Assembly: GCF_024139115.2 (NCBI RefSeq)
Contig: NC_085141.1
Coordinates: 374,262,995-374,326,994 of the forward strand
Source: Armigeres subalbatus
Taxonomy: Eukaryota > Arthropoda > Insecta > Diptera > Culicidae
DNA: 64,000 nucleotides
Reading direction: 5' to 3'
Both the position numbers and the translations under genes were made by a program. Below, one piece after another: positions 37,001 to 46,921 of the stretch (positions are counted from its first letter, which is position 1; every line of letters begins with the position of its first letter). The notes beneath the pieces were generated by a model. It had not been told where the DNA came from. It made no database searches and saw only the letters and a program-made list of their open reading frames with translations.

Positions 37001-38958
37001 CGGAGACACATAGTGGCTGGAAATCGTACGTACTTTGGGCTCCGCAAGACGCTCCGATCGAATAGAGTTCGCCGCCGTACCAAACTGACTATCTACAAAA
37101 CGCTCATTAGACCGGTAGTCCTCTACGGATACGAGACCTGGACGATGCTCGTGGAAGACCAACGCGCACTTGGAGTTTTCGAAAGGAAAGTGCTGCGTTA
37201 CATCTATGGTGGGGTGCAGATGGCGGACGGTACGTGGAGGAGGCGAATGAACCACGAGTTGCATCAGCTGTTGGGAGAACCATCCATCGTTCACACCGCG
37301 AAAATCGGACTGCGGTGGGCCGGGCACGTAGCCAGAATGTCGGACAGTAACCCGGTAACCCGGGCAAGGTGGATCGATCAGGTGGAAGATGACTTGCGGA
37401 CCCTCCGTAGACTGCGTGGTTGGCGACGTGTAGCCATGGACCGAGCAGAATGGAGAAGACTCTTATGTACCGCACAGGCCACTTCGGCCTTAGTCTGAAT
37501 AAATAAATAATATTTTTTTTTATATGGCAGCAAAATTTGCAAGTAACATTTTTTTGGGAACCCAGAATCATTATACTACGTGATGCAGTAGCAAATGTTC
37601 CCAAATAGGCACTACATGTTTTTCTATGAACGTTTCAACTTTGTCAGACCTTAAGTGCGCGAAATTAGGGTACTTCAAGGTATAACTTTCTAGCTTCAAT
37701 TCTTTTTCATAAACTATTCAGTTCAATCAAAGTTAATTACCTGTTTTCCGGGTATTAGACCACTCGACTTGGGCATTCATTTATAATGTTCTGAAAACTG
37801 TGAATATGACAAGCTCTATCTGGAATAAGGGCGAATGTCGCAAGAGAGGATTCTCTTCGTCGACTTCCCCTCATTTGAATAAAAGTGACAAGCAGCGGAT
37901 TTCTTTGTGTATTATCACCTCAGAACGATAGAACACAATGCAAACTTGCATTCTGAGGTGAAAAACTGCAAATAAATCCTCTGCTTGTCACTTTTATTCA
38001 AAAGGGGCCGTTCAAAAATTACGTCCAAGGTTTGAGGGGGGGAGGGGGGTCAGAGTTTTGTGACAGTTTGTGACAGGGGGAGGGAGGGGGGTTCGTCTTA
38101 TGTGACGTCCGTCCACAAGAAAAAAATACTGAAAGCATTTTAGAAACAACTTGCATTTTAAAAACATTCAAACTGTTAGTAAGGGACATAACTCACTATG
38201 TTATTGTGAAAATAGTGTACGAAAAAGATAAACCACAGTAATCGCTAAAATATAAATGAGACATGTACGTACAGGGGGAGGGGGGGGGGGCAATTATTTG
38301 TGACAGTTTGTGACAGGAGGGGGGGAGGGGGGTTGAAAATGCCGAAAAACGATGGACGTAATTTTTGAACGATCCCAAAGAGGGGAAGTCGACGAAGAGA
38401 ATTCTCTCTTGCGACATTCGCTCTTTTACCAGATAGAGCTTGATGTGCATTATGTGGAACAATATGATATGAAAAATGTATTGGAGCCTACTACTGAGGG
38501 TCGTGGGTTCGAGTCCCATCGAGGGAAAGTAGTTACCTCCAATATATTCTTCAAATCATAATCTTCCGCATAATGTACCAACATATTCACATCGGAGTTT
38601 TTAGAACATTCTATAAGCATAAATTATTCAATATTTCAATAACTATTATTGTTGTATGAGAATTTTCATAAAAACTGCTAAGTTAAACTTACCGATAGAA
38701 CAGTGTCGGTTCCTGGTATTCCAGCGTGCCCCAAGCCGGCAGTCGACCGTATCCATCGTTCGAAGCTGTAGCTGCTCCTTTGTCCACGAAATGGGCATTG
38801 CAAACTCGGGCCTCTATGGGCGACAACCCTCCGGTACCGGTCCGAATGGCTTCGCTCCAGCGAGCCCGTAGCACTTCATCTCTCGGAAGTGGGGTGGTCC
38901 ATTCGATATGCCGATTGCTGCACCCGGGAATACAACAGCAGGACGAAGACGACGACAT
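25032..38958 (-). CDS. Gene B: THAP-ZAD-DUF4806-like protein with a 12-kb intron
   Basis: Minus-strand model of 587 aa. Exon 1 (38958-38693) is a THAP-type C2CH module (Cys9/Cys13 ... Cys53/His56) ending Glu-Pro-Thr-Leu-Phe-Tyr-Arg with a phase-2 donor GTAAGT. Exon 2 (26594-25595) begins by completing that Arg codon and carries a ZAD (Cys99, Cys102, Cys149, Cys152). A 65-nt intron leads in phase to exon 3 (25529-25032). Exon 2's C-terminal half and exon 3 resemble invertebrate DUF4806 proteins: the Val-Glu-Phe ... Val-Pro ... Trp-Pro part, then Phe-Thr-Trp-x-Gly with Lys and a Leu-Leu-rich helix. The tail is basic then acidic. The link between exons 1 and 2 is inferred from matching phase, the conserved junction seen in genes A, D and E, and orientation; no other matching exon lies between. 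Three LINEs fill the intron. Probably a nuclear regulator; function unknown. Confidence 0.7.
26672..26846. repeat. Foldback near the ZAD exon of gene B
   Basis: Inverted arms of about 57 nt with one visible mismatch: CGAAATGCGATGACAGCAGC at the left against GCTGCTGTCATCGCATTTCG at the right, including GGTGCGTGTGCACGCC. It begins about 78 nt intronward of the ZAD exon acceptor. Probably a MITE remnant or a local inverted duplication. Confidence 0.65.
26885..27235 (+). repeat. LINE 1 leader, direct repeat copy 1
   Basis: 351 bp starting TAGGTTATTTTTTGGATCCT. Copy 2 is at 31646-31996, same length; by eye one base differs (GAAGACTCC against GACGACTCC). Confidence 0.85.
27806..31435 (+). pseudogene. 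LINE 1 endonuclease-reverse transcriptase-RNase H ORF, broken
   Basis: Starts near ATG 27806 with an endonuclease head (Gln-Ile-Asn-Leu-Gln-His), shifts frame near 27960 and continues at about 28188 (Val-Gly-Ser-Asp-Ala-Asn-Ala-His; Ser-Asp-His-Arg near the end of the domain). Reverse transcriptase pieces lie in several frames between 29100 and 29860, including Phe-Ala-Asp-Asp in the segment from 29729. RNase H (Cys-Tyr-Thr-Asp-Gly-Ser; Cys-Ser-Asp-Ser; Gly-His-Ser-Ser-Ile-Ala-Gly-Asn) is intact in the open stretch to 31435, followed by a Cys/His-containing tail. At least four frame breaks and a premature stop mean this copy cannot encode a working protein. Confidence 0.75.
31646..31996 (+). 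repeat. LINE 1 leader, direct repeat copy 2
   Basis: Second copy of the 351-bp leader, directly abutting the 3' repeats of LINE 1. It then runs into a different leader-like sequence, so a second, 5'-only element seems to sit in tandem here. Confidence 0.85.
31997..32505 (+). other. Leader-like non-coding sequence after repeat copy 2
   Basis: No open frame of note. GC-richer than its surroundings, with a repeated GAGGxAGGAGTGTCxTAGCG word at about 32079 and 32155. Reads like the 5' untranslated region of another LINE, cut off where the minus-strand LINE begins. Confidence 0.4.
32506..34887 (-). mobile_element. 5'-truncated non-LTR retrotransposon without RNase H (LINE 2)
   Basis: Minus strand. 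34887-34432 gives the end of an APE endonuclease (Asn-Gln-Ile-Asp-His-Ile; Ser-Asp-His-His). 34580-33297 gives a linker and the first half of reverse transcriptase (Lys-Ala-Pro-Gly-Val-Asp; Phe-Ile-Asp-Tyr-Glu-Lys-Ala-Phe-Asp; Gly-Val-Arg-Gln-Gly-Cys). 33309-32866 holds the Leu-Ala-Asp-Asp active site and thumb (Leu-Gly-Ser; Tyr-Ala-Ser-Glu-Thr-Trp), and 32862-32506 the C-terminal tail. Frame changes near 34450, 33300 and 32864 break it. The 5' endonuclease half is missing. The thumb and tail style suits RTE-related elements; clade inferred. Confidence 0.75.
34888..35026. other. Junction between two oppositely oriented LINEs
   Basis: 139 nt, AT-rich, no gene. Contains a short GC-richer piece (GGCTCAGTCGTGCTTAGCAC) that looks like part of another repeat; origin not recognised. 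Confidence 0.3.
35027..37510 (+). mobile_element. 5'-truncated non-LTR retrotransposon without RNase H (LINE 3)
   Basis: 35027-35434 encodes the second half of an APE endonuclease (Gly-Asp-Met-Asn-Ala-Gln-Val-Gly; Asn-Gln-Ile-Asp-His-Val). A frame change leads to 35410-36029, then reverse transcriptase from about 36030 to 37498 (Asn-Lys-Ala-Pro-Gly-Val-Asp; Gly-Leu-Arg-Gln-Gly-Asp; Tyr-Gly-Tyr-Glu-Thr-Trp). The active-site tetrad reads Phe-Ala-Asp-Gly, so a catalytic Asp is lost. TAA near 36029 and TAG near 36342 also interrupt it. The end is GAATAAATAAATAATA, the short A+T tandem tail common in RTE-like elements. The copy is dead. Confidence 0.75.
37874..38002. mobile_element. Hairpin MITE inside the 37811-38441 element
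   Basis: TTTGAATAAAAGTGACAAGC at the left pairs with GCTTGTCACTTTTATTCAAA at the right. An inner palindrome around CACCTCAGAA / TTCTGAGGTG also pairs. Confidence 0.65.
38004..38376. mobile_element. MITE with TTCAAAAATTACGTCC ends, G-run-rich
   Basis: GGGGCCGTTCAAAAATTACG at the left and CGTAATTTTTGAACGATCCC at the right. Interior repeats of TTTGTGACAGTTTGTGACAG next to long G runs near both ends. Confidence 0.7.
38485..38560 (+). mobile_element. tRNA-headed SINE fragment
   Basis: GGTCGTGGGTTCGAGTCCCA contains a canonical RNA polymerase III B box (GGTTCGAGTCC, 38506-38516), followed by GAGGGAAAGTAGTTACCTCC, much like the SINE at 53.1-53.6 kb. The 5' part with an A box is missing or disrupted. 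Confidence 0.45.
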
Positions 38959-39560
38959 GACGGAGGCGCCGATGTATCAACTACGCGAACGGAGGACCAA
39001 AAAAAAACAGGCACTGTTTTGCTTCGAGTGAACCTCGGAGTGAACATTATTGATGAAGCAAAATGAATGCAAACAAAAAATCACGGAAAGTGATACACTC
39101 TTAAATTGAAAATGGCATTCTCATCGAAGACAACGATGTAAAATTTCTAAAATTTCATCGTACGAGCTGTGGTTGTGGGAAGATGTCGAAAATATTTTGG
39201 ATTATAAAGTGAAAAATTACCAAATACCTACATTTTCTAAAAATTTAAGCAAATTTTAAATGAGTCAAATCAGTTAATATCTCATAAAACAAATGAATCT
39301 GTTAGTGGCAACACTGGTCCATACGCACCCGATAGGTTCATTTTTGCGTCGGACGGTACGGATCGGTGACAGTGAAGTGCTACCGCGACGACGCCGTTGT
39401 TCGTCTTGTCAAGGCAGGCCGCAGGTACCGTACAGTGTCAGTCGTCTGTCAGTGCTTGGACAGGTCATTCCGTTCCGACATCTTTTTTCTTGCCTCAACC
39501 GTGACAAATTTGCTTGTTTTATAGGTAGTTTAGGTTGCAACGTATTCGGTCCGGGACGGT
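38959..39560. promoter_or_regulatory. Divergent intergenic region, genes B and C
   Basis: 602 nt between the start codons of gene B (minus) and gene C (plus), so both promoters should lie here. GTGTCAGTCG and CTGTCAGTGC near 39436-39455 contain TCAGT initiator words on the gene C side. No TATA box seen. No element insertion recognised. Confidence 0.4.
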
Positions 39561-40774
39561 ATGATGTCGAAGATGCTTCTCCAGAACGCGGATATAAGCA
39601 AAGATGAGCAGCTTATCGCACTGGTCGAGAAGCATCCGGTCCTGTACACTCAGTCCCATCCGAAGTACATGGATACCAAGTATAAGCTGAAGATTTGGAA
39701 CACCATTGGAGCGTTCATGGAGGAGGAAAGTAAGTACATAGTAAGAAAATTGAATTAGTGTTTAGATATTCAAATCACAGACAATTCATGTTTAGATACA
39801 CAAATCGGCACGTCTTTTTTTACTATAGAAGCTTAGATTAAGACTGAGAAGAGGTAGTTTTGTAGCTAGAGCTCGATATTCGTCGTTTTTAAGCGAAGTT
39901 CTTTCATTTCCCACCAAACATTGTTTCCCAGGTCTTATTCCACCTCTTCGACCTTAATAACTCATTATGTCTTCTCCTGTAAATTGTTGGAATATTTGAA
40001 AATTGTACAGAACAGCTTACACTAGTAAAGCACATTCCGCAAATCTGATTTCAAACAATTATCCGATGCTTAATTTCAGCATTGGCCTGCAAAGCACGCT
40101 GGTACAACATTCGCGATAATTACCGGAAAACGCTGAGGACTAGCTACACCCGAAGTGGCAACAGAAGATCCAAGCAGTACAAATACGCCTCGAATCTGAG
40201 CTTTCTCGACAGTTATGCCGAGGAGGTCAAACGTGCACACACTACCGTCAATATGGACGACCTGGACACTCGATCATCGTCACCTTCACCGACACCACCA
40301 GATGAACCCCCGATAGAAGCACCCACTGCGGGCTCAGAACACGAGGATTATATAGATGACATCGTCATGAAGAACGAAATCAACGAGGGCGAAATGGCAA
40401 AGGACCCACTCAAATCTTCTACCTTCGACACAACAGCCGAAACGGCCGGAATTCAACCGACCATCCGAACGGTTCATCGACCCTCGCTGAAACAGGGGGA
40501 TATCGTTGAAATTGCGCCATCGTCAGGCTTTGCAACGGGCAGCGAAAGCTCGGATCGGATACTGGAACTGCTGGTGAAAAAAGTGGTCGCCACGGATTCT
40601 CCCGATCCGGTGGATGCGTTTCTGGCGGGGTTAGCGCCGACCATGAAGAGTCTGCATCCCTACTATCGGAACTTGGTCAAAACGGAAATCTTCGCCGTTG
40701 TTCAAAAGTACGAGCTCAAGATGTTGACCGAACCGCTGCCGTTGATCTTCTCGAACCAACCGTCGGAAGCGTGA
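39561..40774 (+). CDS. Gene C: MADF-BESS domain transcription regulator
   Basis: A 287-aa protein from exons 39561-39729 and 40080-40774, joined in frame by a 350-nt intron with GTAAGT and TTTCAG. The N-terminal MADF domain (about residues 16-105; key parts Leu-Ile-Ala-Leu-Val-Glu-Lys-His-Pro-Val-Leu-Tyr, Trp-Asn-Thr-Ile, and Ala-Arg-Trp-Tyr-Asn-Ile-Arg-Asp-Asn-Tyr-Arg after the intron) is a Myb/SANT-like DNA-binding fold. An acidic Ser/Pro-rich middle is followed by a BESS motif (about residues 238-275, Asp-Ala-Phe-Leu-Ala-Gly-Leu-Ala-Pro ... Val-Lys-Thr-Glu-Ile-Phe), which mediates protein contacts. The start has two adjacent ATG codons. No damage. Head-to-head with gene B. The domain call is strong; targets unknown. 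Confidence 0.87.
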
Positions 40775-40835
40775 AGAGATATTTCTGTTTAGGGTAGACG
40801 ATGACTGAGATTTTACTTTTATGTATTTGTACTTC

Positions 40836-40841
40836 AATAAA
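40836..40841 (+). terminator. Poly(A) signal of gene C
   Basis: AATAAA 62 nt past the gene C stop. Confidence 0.55.
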
Positions 40842-41539
40842 GCATTTTCATTTACTTTTTCAATCTGTACATCAGTATGTGCGTGGTGATTCTTCCGGAA
40901 ATCTGAGCAATGCGACAATCCGACGTTTATGGAAGAAGATTAACGAAGTAGACCAAGTTCAGTTGGAGTATTTGAAATTCCCAAAAATTCATATAACTTT
41001 CTTATATATACATACATCCAAACTGTTTTTTTTTTGTTGGTAAATTGGCATGTGTTTCCAGCCCTGTCCGAGGTACAACCACTTTTTTCGAGTACGGTGA
41101 ACGCCACGATGCGACTGTTGTTACAACAACAATATTTAGCGCACATCGAAGTAGGCGTTTTCAGTTGGCACGCAGACACCATTCTATAGTCGAATGCGTT
41201 TTTCACTTCTTCCGTCACATTTGCAATCTGTTGAAAATGAGATGAGTGGCTTACAAAAATACACGCTTGTTATAGATTTAAGGGTCGATGTCCACGTAGC
41301 GGTTTTCCAAGATGCGTCCACACAAGGTACCCACCCAGTATCAAATAAAGTAATGCACACGTAATACGGGTGCACGATCTACCTTCGTCGGTAAGTCACT
41401 TTACCACTATTGAAGACGAAAATAAAATTGTGACATACGCCGTCATTCGCCGCGACCGAGAGTAATGCTGCATTTAGACAGTTCAAGTGAATTGAGCAAG
41501 TCGCTCGAATTGAACGCGAATTGAACATGTAAACACCGT
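40842..41539. other. Non-coding stretch after gene C
   Basis: No gene supported. A minus-strand open stretch at 41060-41218 is Cys-rich but matches nothing I recognise. No paired termini seen. Confidence 0.35.
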
Positions 41540-42324
41540 CATTCAATTCACTTGAACGAAAAGTCAATGGAAAGTCAATTGAACTGCAAATACCGTCAAC
41601 AATCGGAGCAAACGAATCTACTGCCGAAGAACGAAGACAAGGAAGACCTATGGACCGACGTAGACGACAATATATATCAAGTCACCGGGCCGCAAGAGGG
41701 TACCAGCCGAGACTGCCGAGTCAGTAGGACAAAGCGGATGTCGAACGCATCTCGATCCGCAAAGAAAGCTAAGGATAGTGACGGGGCCTTGTCGGTGAAA
41801 ACTGATAAAGGTAGGTACGCCGAAGTCCTTAAATCGATACGGGCGGCCGAAAAGCTTTCGGCGCTGTGTCAACGTGCGAACCGTCAGACGCACCAAGACC
41901 GGTGAGATGATCTTTGTTCTGAAACGCGGAGCGCCAGCTAGTGGGACGCAAGCTGGCCCAAAAGGTCTTGGTTGAAGGCGTCGAGGAGAGGTCGTTGAGT
42001 GCGGAAGTGACCCTTCAGTGCAAGAAACAAACGAAGTCATGAACGCGGACGTCGTCGTCTCTGCCGTCAGAGACCAGTGCGGTACCGAGGTCGTGAAGAC
42101 TTCTGTACGCCTAAGAGGCGGTCCATATGGCACGCAGGTTCCCAACCTTAGGTTACCGGTTGCGGAAGCCAACAAGATAATGGAGCGAGGGAAGTTGAAG
42201 ATGCCCAGTAAGCAAACTCCAGTCGTCTTCAGTGGACAGGTGGTATCGGTGCATAGAGCCGGGGCACAAGTTCTACAACTGTAAGGGCCCAGACCGTAGC
42301 AACCTGTGTTGTCGTTGTGGAGAG
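41540..42324 (+). pseudogene. R1-like LINE, ORF1 (gag-like) fragment, left part
   Basis: Read in slipping frames: 41552-41905 gives a Lys/Ser-rich N-terminal part, and 42018-42284 gives the Val-Arg-Leu-Arg-Gly-Gly ... Leu-Pro-Val-Ala ... Asn-Lys segment that precedes the CCHC knuckles of R1-type ORF1 proteins. The last bases (42255-42324) read as a first Gly-His ... Cys knuckle and the start of a second (Cys-Cys-Arg-Cys-Gly). An LTR element interrupts exactly here; the sequence resumes at 47151. Frame breaks near 41905 and 42270 show decay. Confidence 0.5.
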
Positions 42325-42561
42325 TGTTGAGAGGACACCCCTATTCGCAACCAGCACTCAGCCGGTGGCTCATCATCTGACAGCCGTCAGATTGACAGAC
42401 GTCGTCCGCGCCTAGCCAATGCGGAGAAATGTGATCACCTCGAATAGAATCGCAACTTGCTCGCCTTTAATCAAAGTCCACATGTCTGCAGACATGTCTT
42501 CTTTTAATAAAGTTTTAATTCGTTAGTTGTAAATATAATCGCGAGTTTTATTATTGCAACA
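42325..42561 (+). repeat. 5' LTR of the Ty3/gypsy-like element
   Basis: 237 bp, TG...CA ends; includes AATAAAG near 42509. Carries an 8-bp insertion (GCAGACAT region) relative to the 3' LTR. Confidence 0.88.
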
Positions 42562-44209
42562 GTTTGGCGACGAGGAAACCCGGTCGGTTCGCGGAATATC
42601 GTGTAAACAGTGTTTCGTCGACGAGAAACAGCTTCCTACAGTCTGTCGAAAATTGAGGTTAGCTGCATTGGCACAAGATGGAGCATCAAATTGGGGAGCA
42701 AACGAAGCGGAAGCCATCACATTCCTGCAGGCCCTGACTCAGATTCTCACTCAACAACAGAGACTGATCACCCAATTGTCACAGCAAGTGTCGGCAACGC
42801 AACTTTGTTTGAAGGAGCTTTCTCGTGAAGACATCGCTCTAGATTCTTTGGCCAGTAACCTCACTGAGTTCCGATACGCCCCAGAAGAGGGATGCACGTT
42901 CGATTCTTGGTACTCCCGGTACTCGGAACTATTTGATAAGGATGCCAAAAAACTGGACGACTCTGCGAAAGTTCGACTCCTTATGAGGAAACTCAACCCA
43001 GCGGCGCACGAGCGATACACAAGCTTCATCCTTCCAAAGCAACCCAAGGAATTCACTTTCATCGAAACCATCGAAAAATTGAAATCGCTTTTTGGATCAG
43101 CTGTATCTATTTTTCTTCGGCGGTATCAGTGCTTGCAAACTGTGAAAGATGATACGGAGGACATCGTAGCGTATTCGTGTAAAGTGAATCGTGCATGTGT
43201 GGACTTTAAACTTGCTGATCTGTCTGAGAAGCAGTTCAAATCCCTTATTTTTGTTTGTGGTCTCAAGTCGTCGAAGGATTCCGATATCCGGATGCGGCTA
43301 ATAACGAAGCTCAATGAATCATCGGATATCACTTTAGCGAAAATTGTGGAGGACTGCAAAAGCCTAGTTAACTTGAAGAACGACAACGTGCTGGTGGAAA
43401 AAACATCTCCGTCAGGTGTGCATGCGGTAAAGCAGAACAAATTTTCCAAGTCAAAGTTTCAATCATCCGTTGCTGGAACCAGCAGCAGTGCAAATCAGCC
43501 GCGTTCTCCATGCTGGTCGTGTGGAGGAATGCACTTTTCCAAGGATTGCCACTTTCGGGAACACGTATGTCGTGAGTGTGGGAAGAAAGGACACAAGGAA
43601 GGGTACTGTGCTTGCTTCAGCGGAAAATCAGCAGACGGTAAGAAGAAAACCTTCATACGGAACGAAAAATCAACCAAGGTCGTCTCCGTAAACACCGTCA
43701 GTCGTGAACGCAAGTATGCAGAAGTGCGAATCAATAACGTTCCAGTTCGTCTTCAAATTGATTCGGCATCGGACATCAGCATCATTACCGATGAAATGTG
43801 GAAACGAATCGGTAAACCGGAGGTTACTCCGCCTTCGTGTCAAGCAGTAACAGCTTCAGGAGAGCCGCTCAATATCGCGTCCGAATTTTGGTGTGACGTG
43901 GCGATAAACGGTGTCTCCAAAAGAGGTTTGTGTCGTGTTATGGTGCCAGAAATCAAGCTATCGGTTTTGGGTTCCGATTGGATGGATAAGTTCGGTCTAT
44001 ACGATGAGCCTATCAACTCGTTTTGCAATCAAGTTTGTAATCGATCCCAGTCATTCATGGCATCGATGCAGGCACAGTTCCCGAATGTTTTCACCAATAA
44101 GATGGGGTTATGCAGCAAAACGAAAGTCAAGCTCCAACTTCGAGGAAATCCCCGGCCTGTATTCAGACCAAAACGTCCCGTCTCTTATAGCATGGAAGGC
44201 GCAGTTTAA
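42554..44209 (+). pseudogene. Gypsy-like gag and protease segment
   Basis: Open from the LTR edge to TAA at 44207-44209. The gag part runs to about residue 310 with no ATG near its beginning in this frame, so the original start may have been in another frame or lost. Two zinc knuckles follow: Cys-Trp-Ser-Cys-Gly ... His ... Cys and Cys-Arg-Glu-Cys-Gly-Lys-Lys-Gly-His ... Cys. An aspartic protease has its active site as Ile-Asp-Ser-Ala-Ser-Asp (pepsin-type elements usually show Asp-Ser/Thr-Gly/Ala). The next coding part is in the same frame beyond the single TAA. Confidence 0.75.
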
Positions 44210-45779
44210 GAAGAAATTCAGCGTCTCCACAATCTGGGGGTCTTGAAGCCAGTAGATTTCTCAGACTGGGCTGCACCTATAGTGGTTGTACGGAAGCCGA
44301 ACGGGAAAATTCGCATTTGTGCGGATTTCTCAACGGGGTTAAACAATGTTCTCGAAGCTAATCAATACCCCCTCCCGTTACCTGAGGATATTTTTTCAAA
44401 GATGTCAGGATGTCGATACTTCAGCCACATAGACCTTTCCGATGCCTATCTCCAGGTGGAGGTGGAAGAAGGCAGTCAACAGCTTCTAACCAAAAACACC
44501 TACAAAGGACTGTACCAATTTACGCGATTATCACCTGGCATCAAGTCAGCCCCAGGGGCATTCCAGCAAGTGGTGGATGCAATGCTCGCAGGACTCGAAT
44601 TCACTAGTGGTGATCTCGATGACGTCATTGTAGGAGGCAGAACGGAAGAGGAACATAAGCAGAATCTCGAACGGGTCCTTAGCCGTCTGCAAGAATACGG
44701 TTTTACGGTGAGGATTGAAAAATGCAGCTTCAGCATGGAGCAAGTCAATTACCTGGGACAAATTATGGATGGTGATGGTATTCGACCGGACCCGAACAAA
44801 GTTGCAGCCATTGTCAACATGGCACCACCACATGACCTTCCATCATTAAGGTCCTATTTAGGTGCCGTAAATTATTATGCCAAGTACGTCCCCGAAATGC
44901 GGAAGTTGCGGTACCCTATGGATAAGCTACTGAAAGCTGGAGTCAAATGGGAATGGAATGCAGCCTGTCAAAACTCGTTTGATCGATTCAAGGAGTTATT
45001 GATGTCACCGTTAGTATTAACACACTACAATCCACGACTGGATATAGTGGTGTCAGCAGATGCGTCTTCTATTGGAATCGGTGCTAGGATCGCACACAGG
45101 TTCCCAGACGGAACTATAAAAGCAATCAGTCATGTATCCAGAAGCCTTACACCAGCCGAGGAAAACTACAGCCAGATAGAAAAGGAAGGATTAGCCTTGA
45201 TATTCGGAGTCACGCGTTTCCATCGAATGCATGTTCGGCAGACACTTCACTTTGGAAACCGATCATAAACCATTGTTGGCGATATTCGGGTCTAAAAAGG
45301 GCATACCCGTTTATACCGCTAACAGGTTACAACGCTGGACGTTAACACTTCTTCTATACAATTTCGACATTCAATATGTATCCACGGAGAGCTTTGGTTA
45401 TGCTGATTTATTGTCGAGACTAATAAACAATTACATTCGTCCTGAAGAAGACTATGTAATAGCGGCAATCGAACTGGAACAAATTTTTCAGGATGCTGTT
45501 AATCAATCGCTGGAGTTCCTACCGCTGACGTACAAATCGATCCAGTCAGAAACTAGAGCAGACCCGATCCTCCAAGAAGTTGTTCAACATGTTCAGCAAG
45601 GATGGCCTGCCAACAAAAGTGACGTTGCCGAATCTTGTCAGCAGTTCTATCTTCGTAGAGAAGGATTATCAGTTATATCCAACTGTCTGGCATATGGTGA
45701 GCGATTGGTCATTCCGTCGAAGTTCCAGAAAAAAGTTCTCCAGATGCTGCACAAAGGTCACCCGGCGTTGAAAGGATGA
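44210..45779 (+). pseudogene. Gypsy-like reverse transcriptase-RNase H segment, frameshifted
   Basis: 44243-45268 carries reverse transcriptase (His-Ile-Asp-Leu-Ser-Asp-Ala-Tyr-Leu-Gln; active-site Asp-Leu-Asp-Asp with Gly before it where Tyr is usual) and the first part of RNase H (Val-Ser-Ala-Asp-Ala-Ser). A shift near 45235-45260 moves the frame to 45231-45779, with Leu-Glu-Thr-Asp-His-Lys-Pro-Leu and the connection domain (Ala-Asp-Leu-Leu-Ser-Arg). Another shift near 45770 ends it. Confidence 0.75.
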
Positions 45780-46757
45780 GAGCAGTTGCTAGAAGTTATG
45801 TATACTGGCCCGGAATCGACGACAGTATAGCCCAGCTAGTGCGTTCTTGCAATGAGTGTGCGTTGGCTGCCAAAACCAACAACAGAGTCAAGCTGGAATC
45901 CTGGCCAGTACCCGAAAAACCCTGGCAATGACTACATATGGACTACGCCGGACCATGCATACACAAAGTGGCCAGAAGTAATACCTACCCGTCGAATTAC
46001 TACGTCTGCAACTCTAGAAATGCTGCAAGGCATCTTCGCCCGTTTCGGAATGCCAGAAACGATAGTCAGCGACAACGGTCGCCAATTCGTCAGTGAGCAG
46101 TTCGAACTCTTCTGTGACAGCAACGGTATACTTCATCTCAAGACACCACCATTCCATCCGCAATCCAACGGGCTTGCGGAAAGGTTCGTTGACACTTTCA
46201 AACGAACCCTCAAGAAAATTACGGCGGGGGGAGAGAGCCTTAGTGAAGCAATTAACACTTTCCTATTGTGCTACCGTTCTACCCCCAACCGAAGCGCTCC
46301 AGAAGGAAAGTCCCCCGCGGAGTTACTACTTGGTAGAAACCTTCGCACATAATTAGATTTGTTGAGACCACCAACTGCATACCACAAAATTGAGAACAAC
46401 AAGCAAGATAGTCAATACAATCGCAAACATGGAGCCAAGATCATCAACTACTGCCCTAAAGATTTGGTTTGGGCGAAAGTCTACAAAAATAATCGTTGGA
46501 AGTGGGAAGCTGGCCAGGTTCTCGAACGTGTAGGAAGTGTCGTTTACAACGTTTGGTTGCAAGGGAAAAACATACTTATTCGTTCGCACTGTAATCAGTT
46601 ACGAAGTAGGTCGGAGTCCGATGAAGTTCATACTGAAGAAGAACAGAAGACATCTTTAATTCCATTGGATATACTGCTTGATTCGTGGGGTCTGAATCAA
46701 CGTCCTACACAACCAATCGAACCACTGTTTGATCTTGATTCGAACAGTATTTTGTAA
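45780..46757 (+). pseudogene. Gypsy-like integrase segment with internal deletion
   Basis: 45780-45960 shows the HHCC-side part (Tyr-Trp-Pro-Gly-Ile; Cys-Asn-Glu-Cys) in a shifted frame and the first catalytic Asp region (Met-Asp-Tyr-Ala-Gly-Pro). A deletion near 45958 then fuses it to Tyr-Thr-Lys-Trp-Pro-Glu-Val. The second catalytic region (Val-Ser-Asp-Asn-Gly) and the Glu region (Gly-Leu-Ala-Glu-Arg) are present from 45852 on. A TAG near 46351 separates a C-terminal part (Trp-Ala-Lys-Val-Tyr; Trp-x-Ala-Gly-Gln-Val). Not functional. Confidence 0.7.
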
Positions 46758-46921
46758 GAACCTGTACAGCGGCCGAGAAGTTCAAACAGTAATCGTCAAC
46801 GAAGACCTCAACGCCTTCCAAAAAGAGCTGAAGAACATCAAATTCAACCTCGCCACTCTTCGCGAAATCGAAAGGTGCCAGTGAGGTATGATCCTTACCA
46901 TCTTTACTAAAAAGGGGGAGG

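Larger units (their letters stand above)
37811..38441. mobile_element. Outer TIR element of a triple nest
   Basis: Inverted ends of about 65 nt: AAGCTCTATCTGGAATAAGG at 37811 and the complement CTTTTACCAGATAGAGCTT ending at 38441, with ACTTCCCCTC as the inner limit. Its centre is occupied by two further foldbacks (37874-38002 and 38004-38376), so almost only the ends remain. Confidence 0.75.

Noticed and set aside
37874..38376. CRISPR-like alternation of repeats
   Set aside because: The repeats are inverted arms and G-run words of MITEs with no equal spacers; the genome is eukaryotic.
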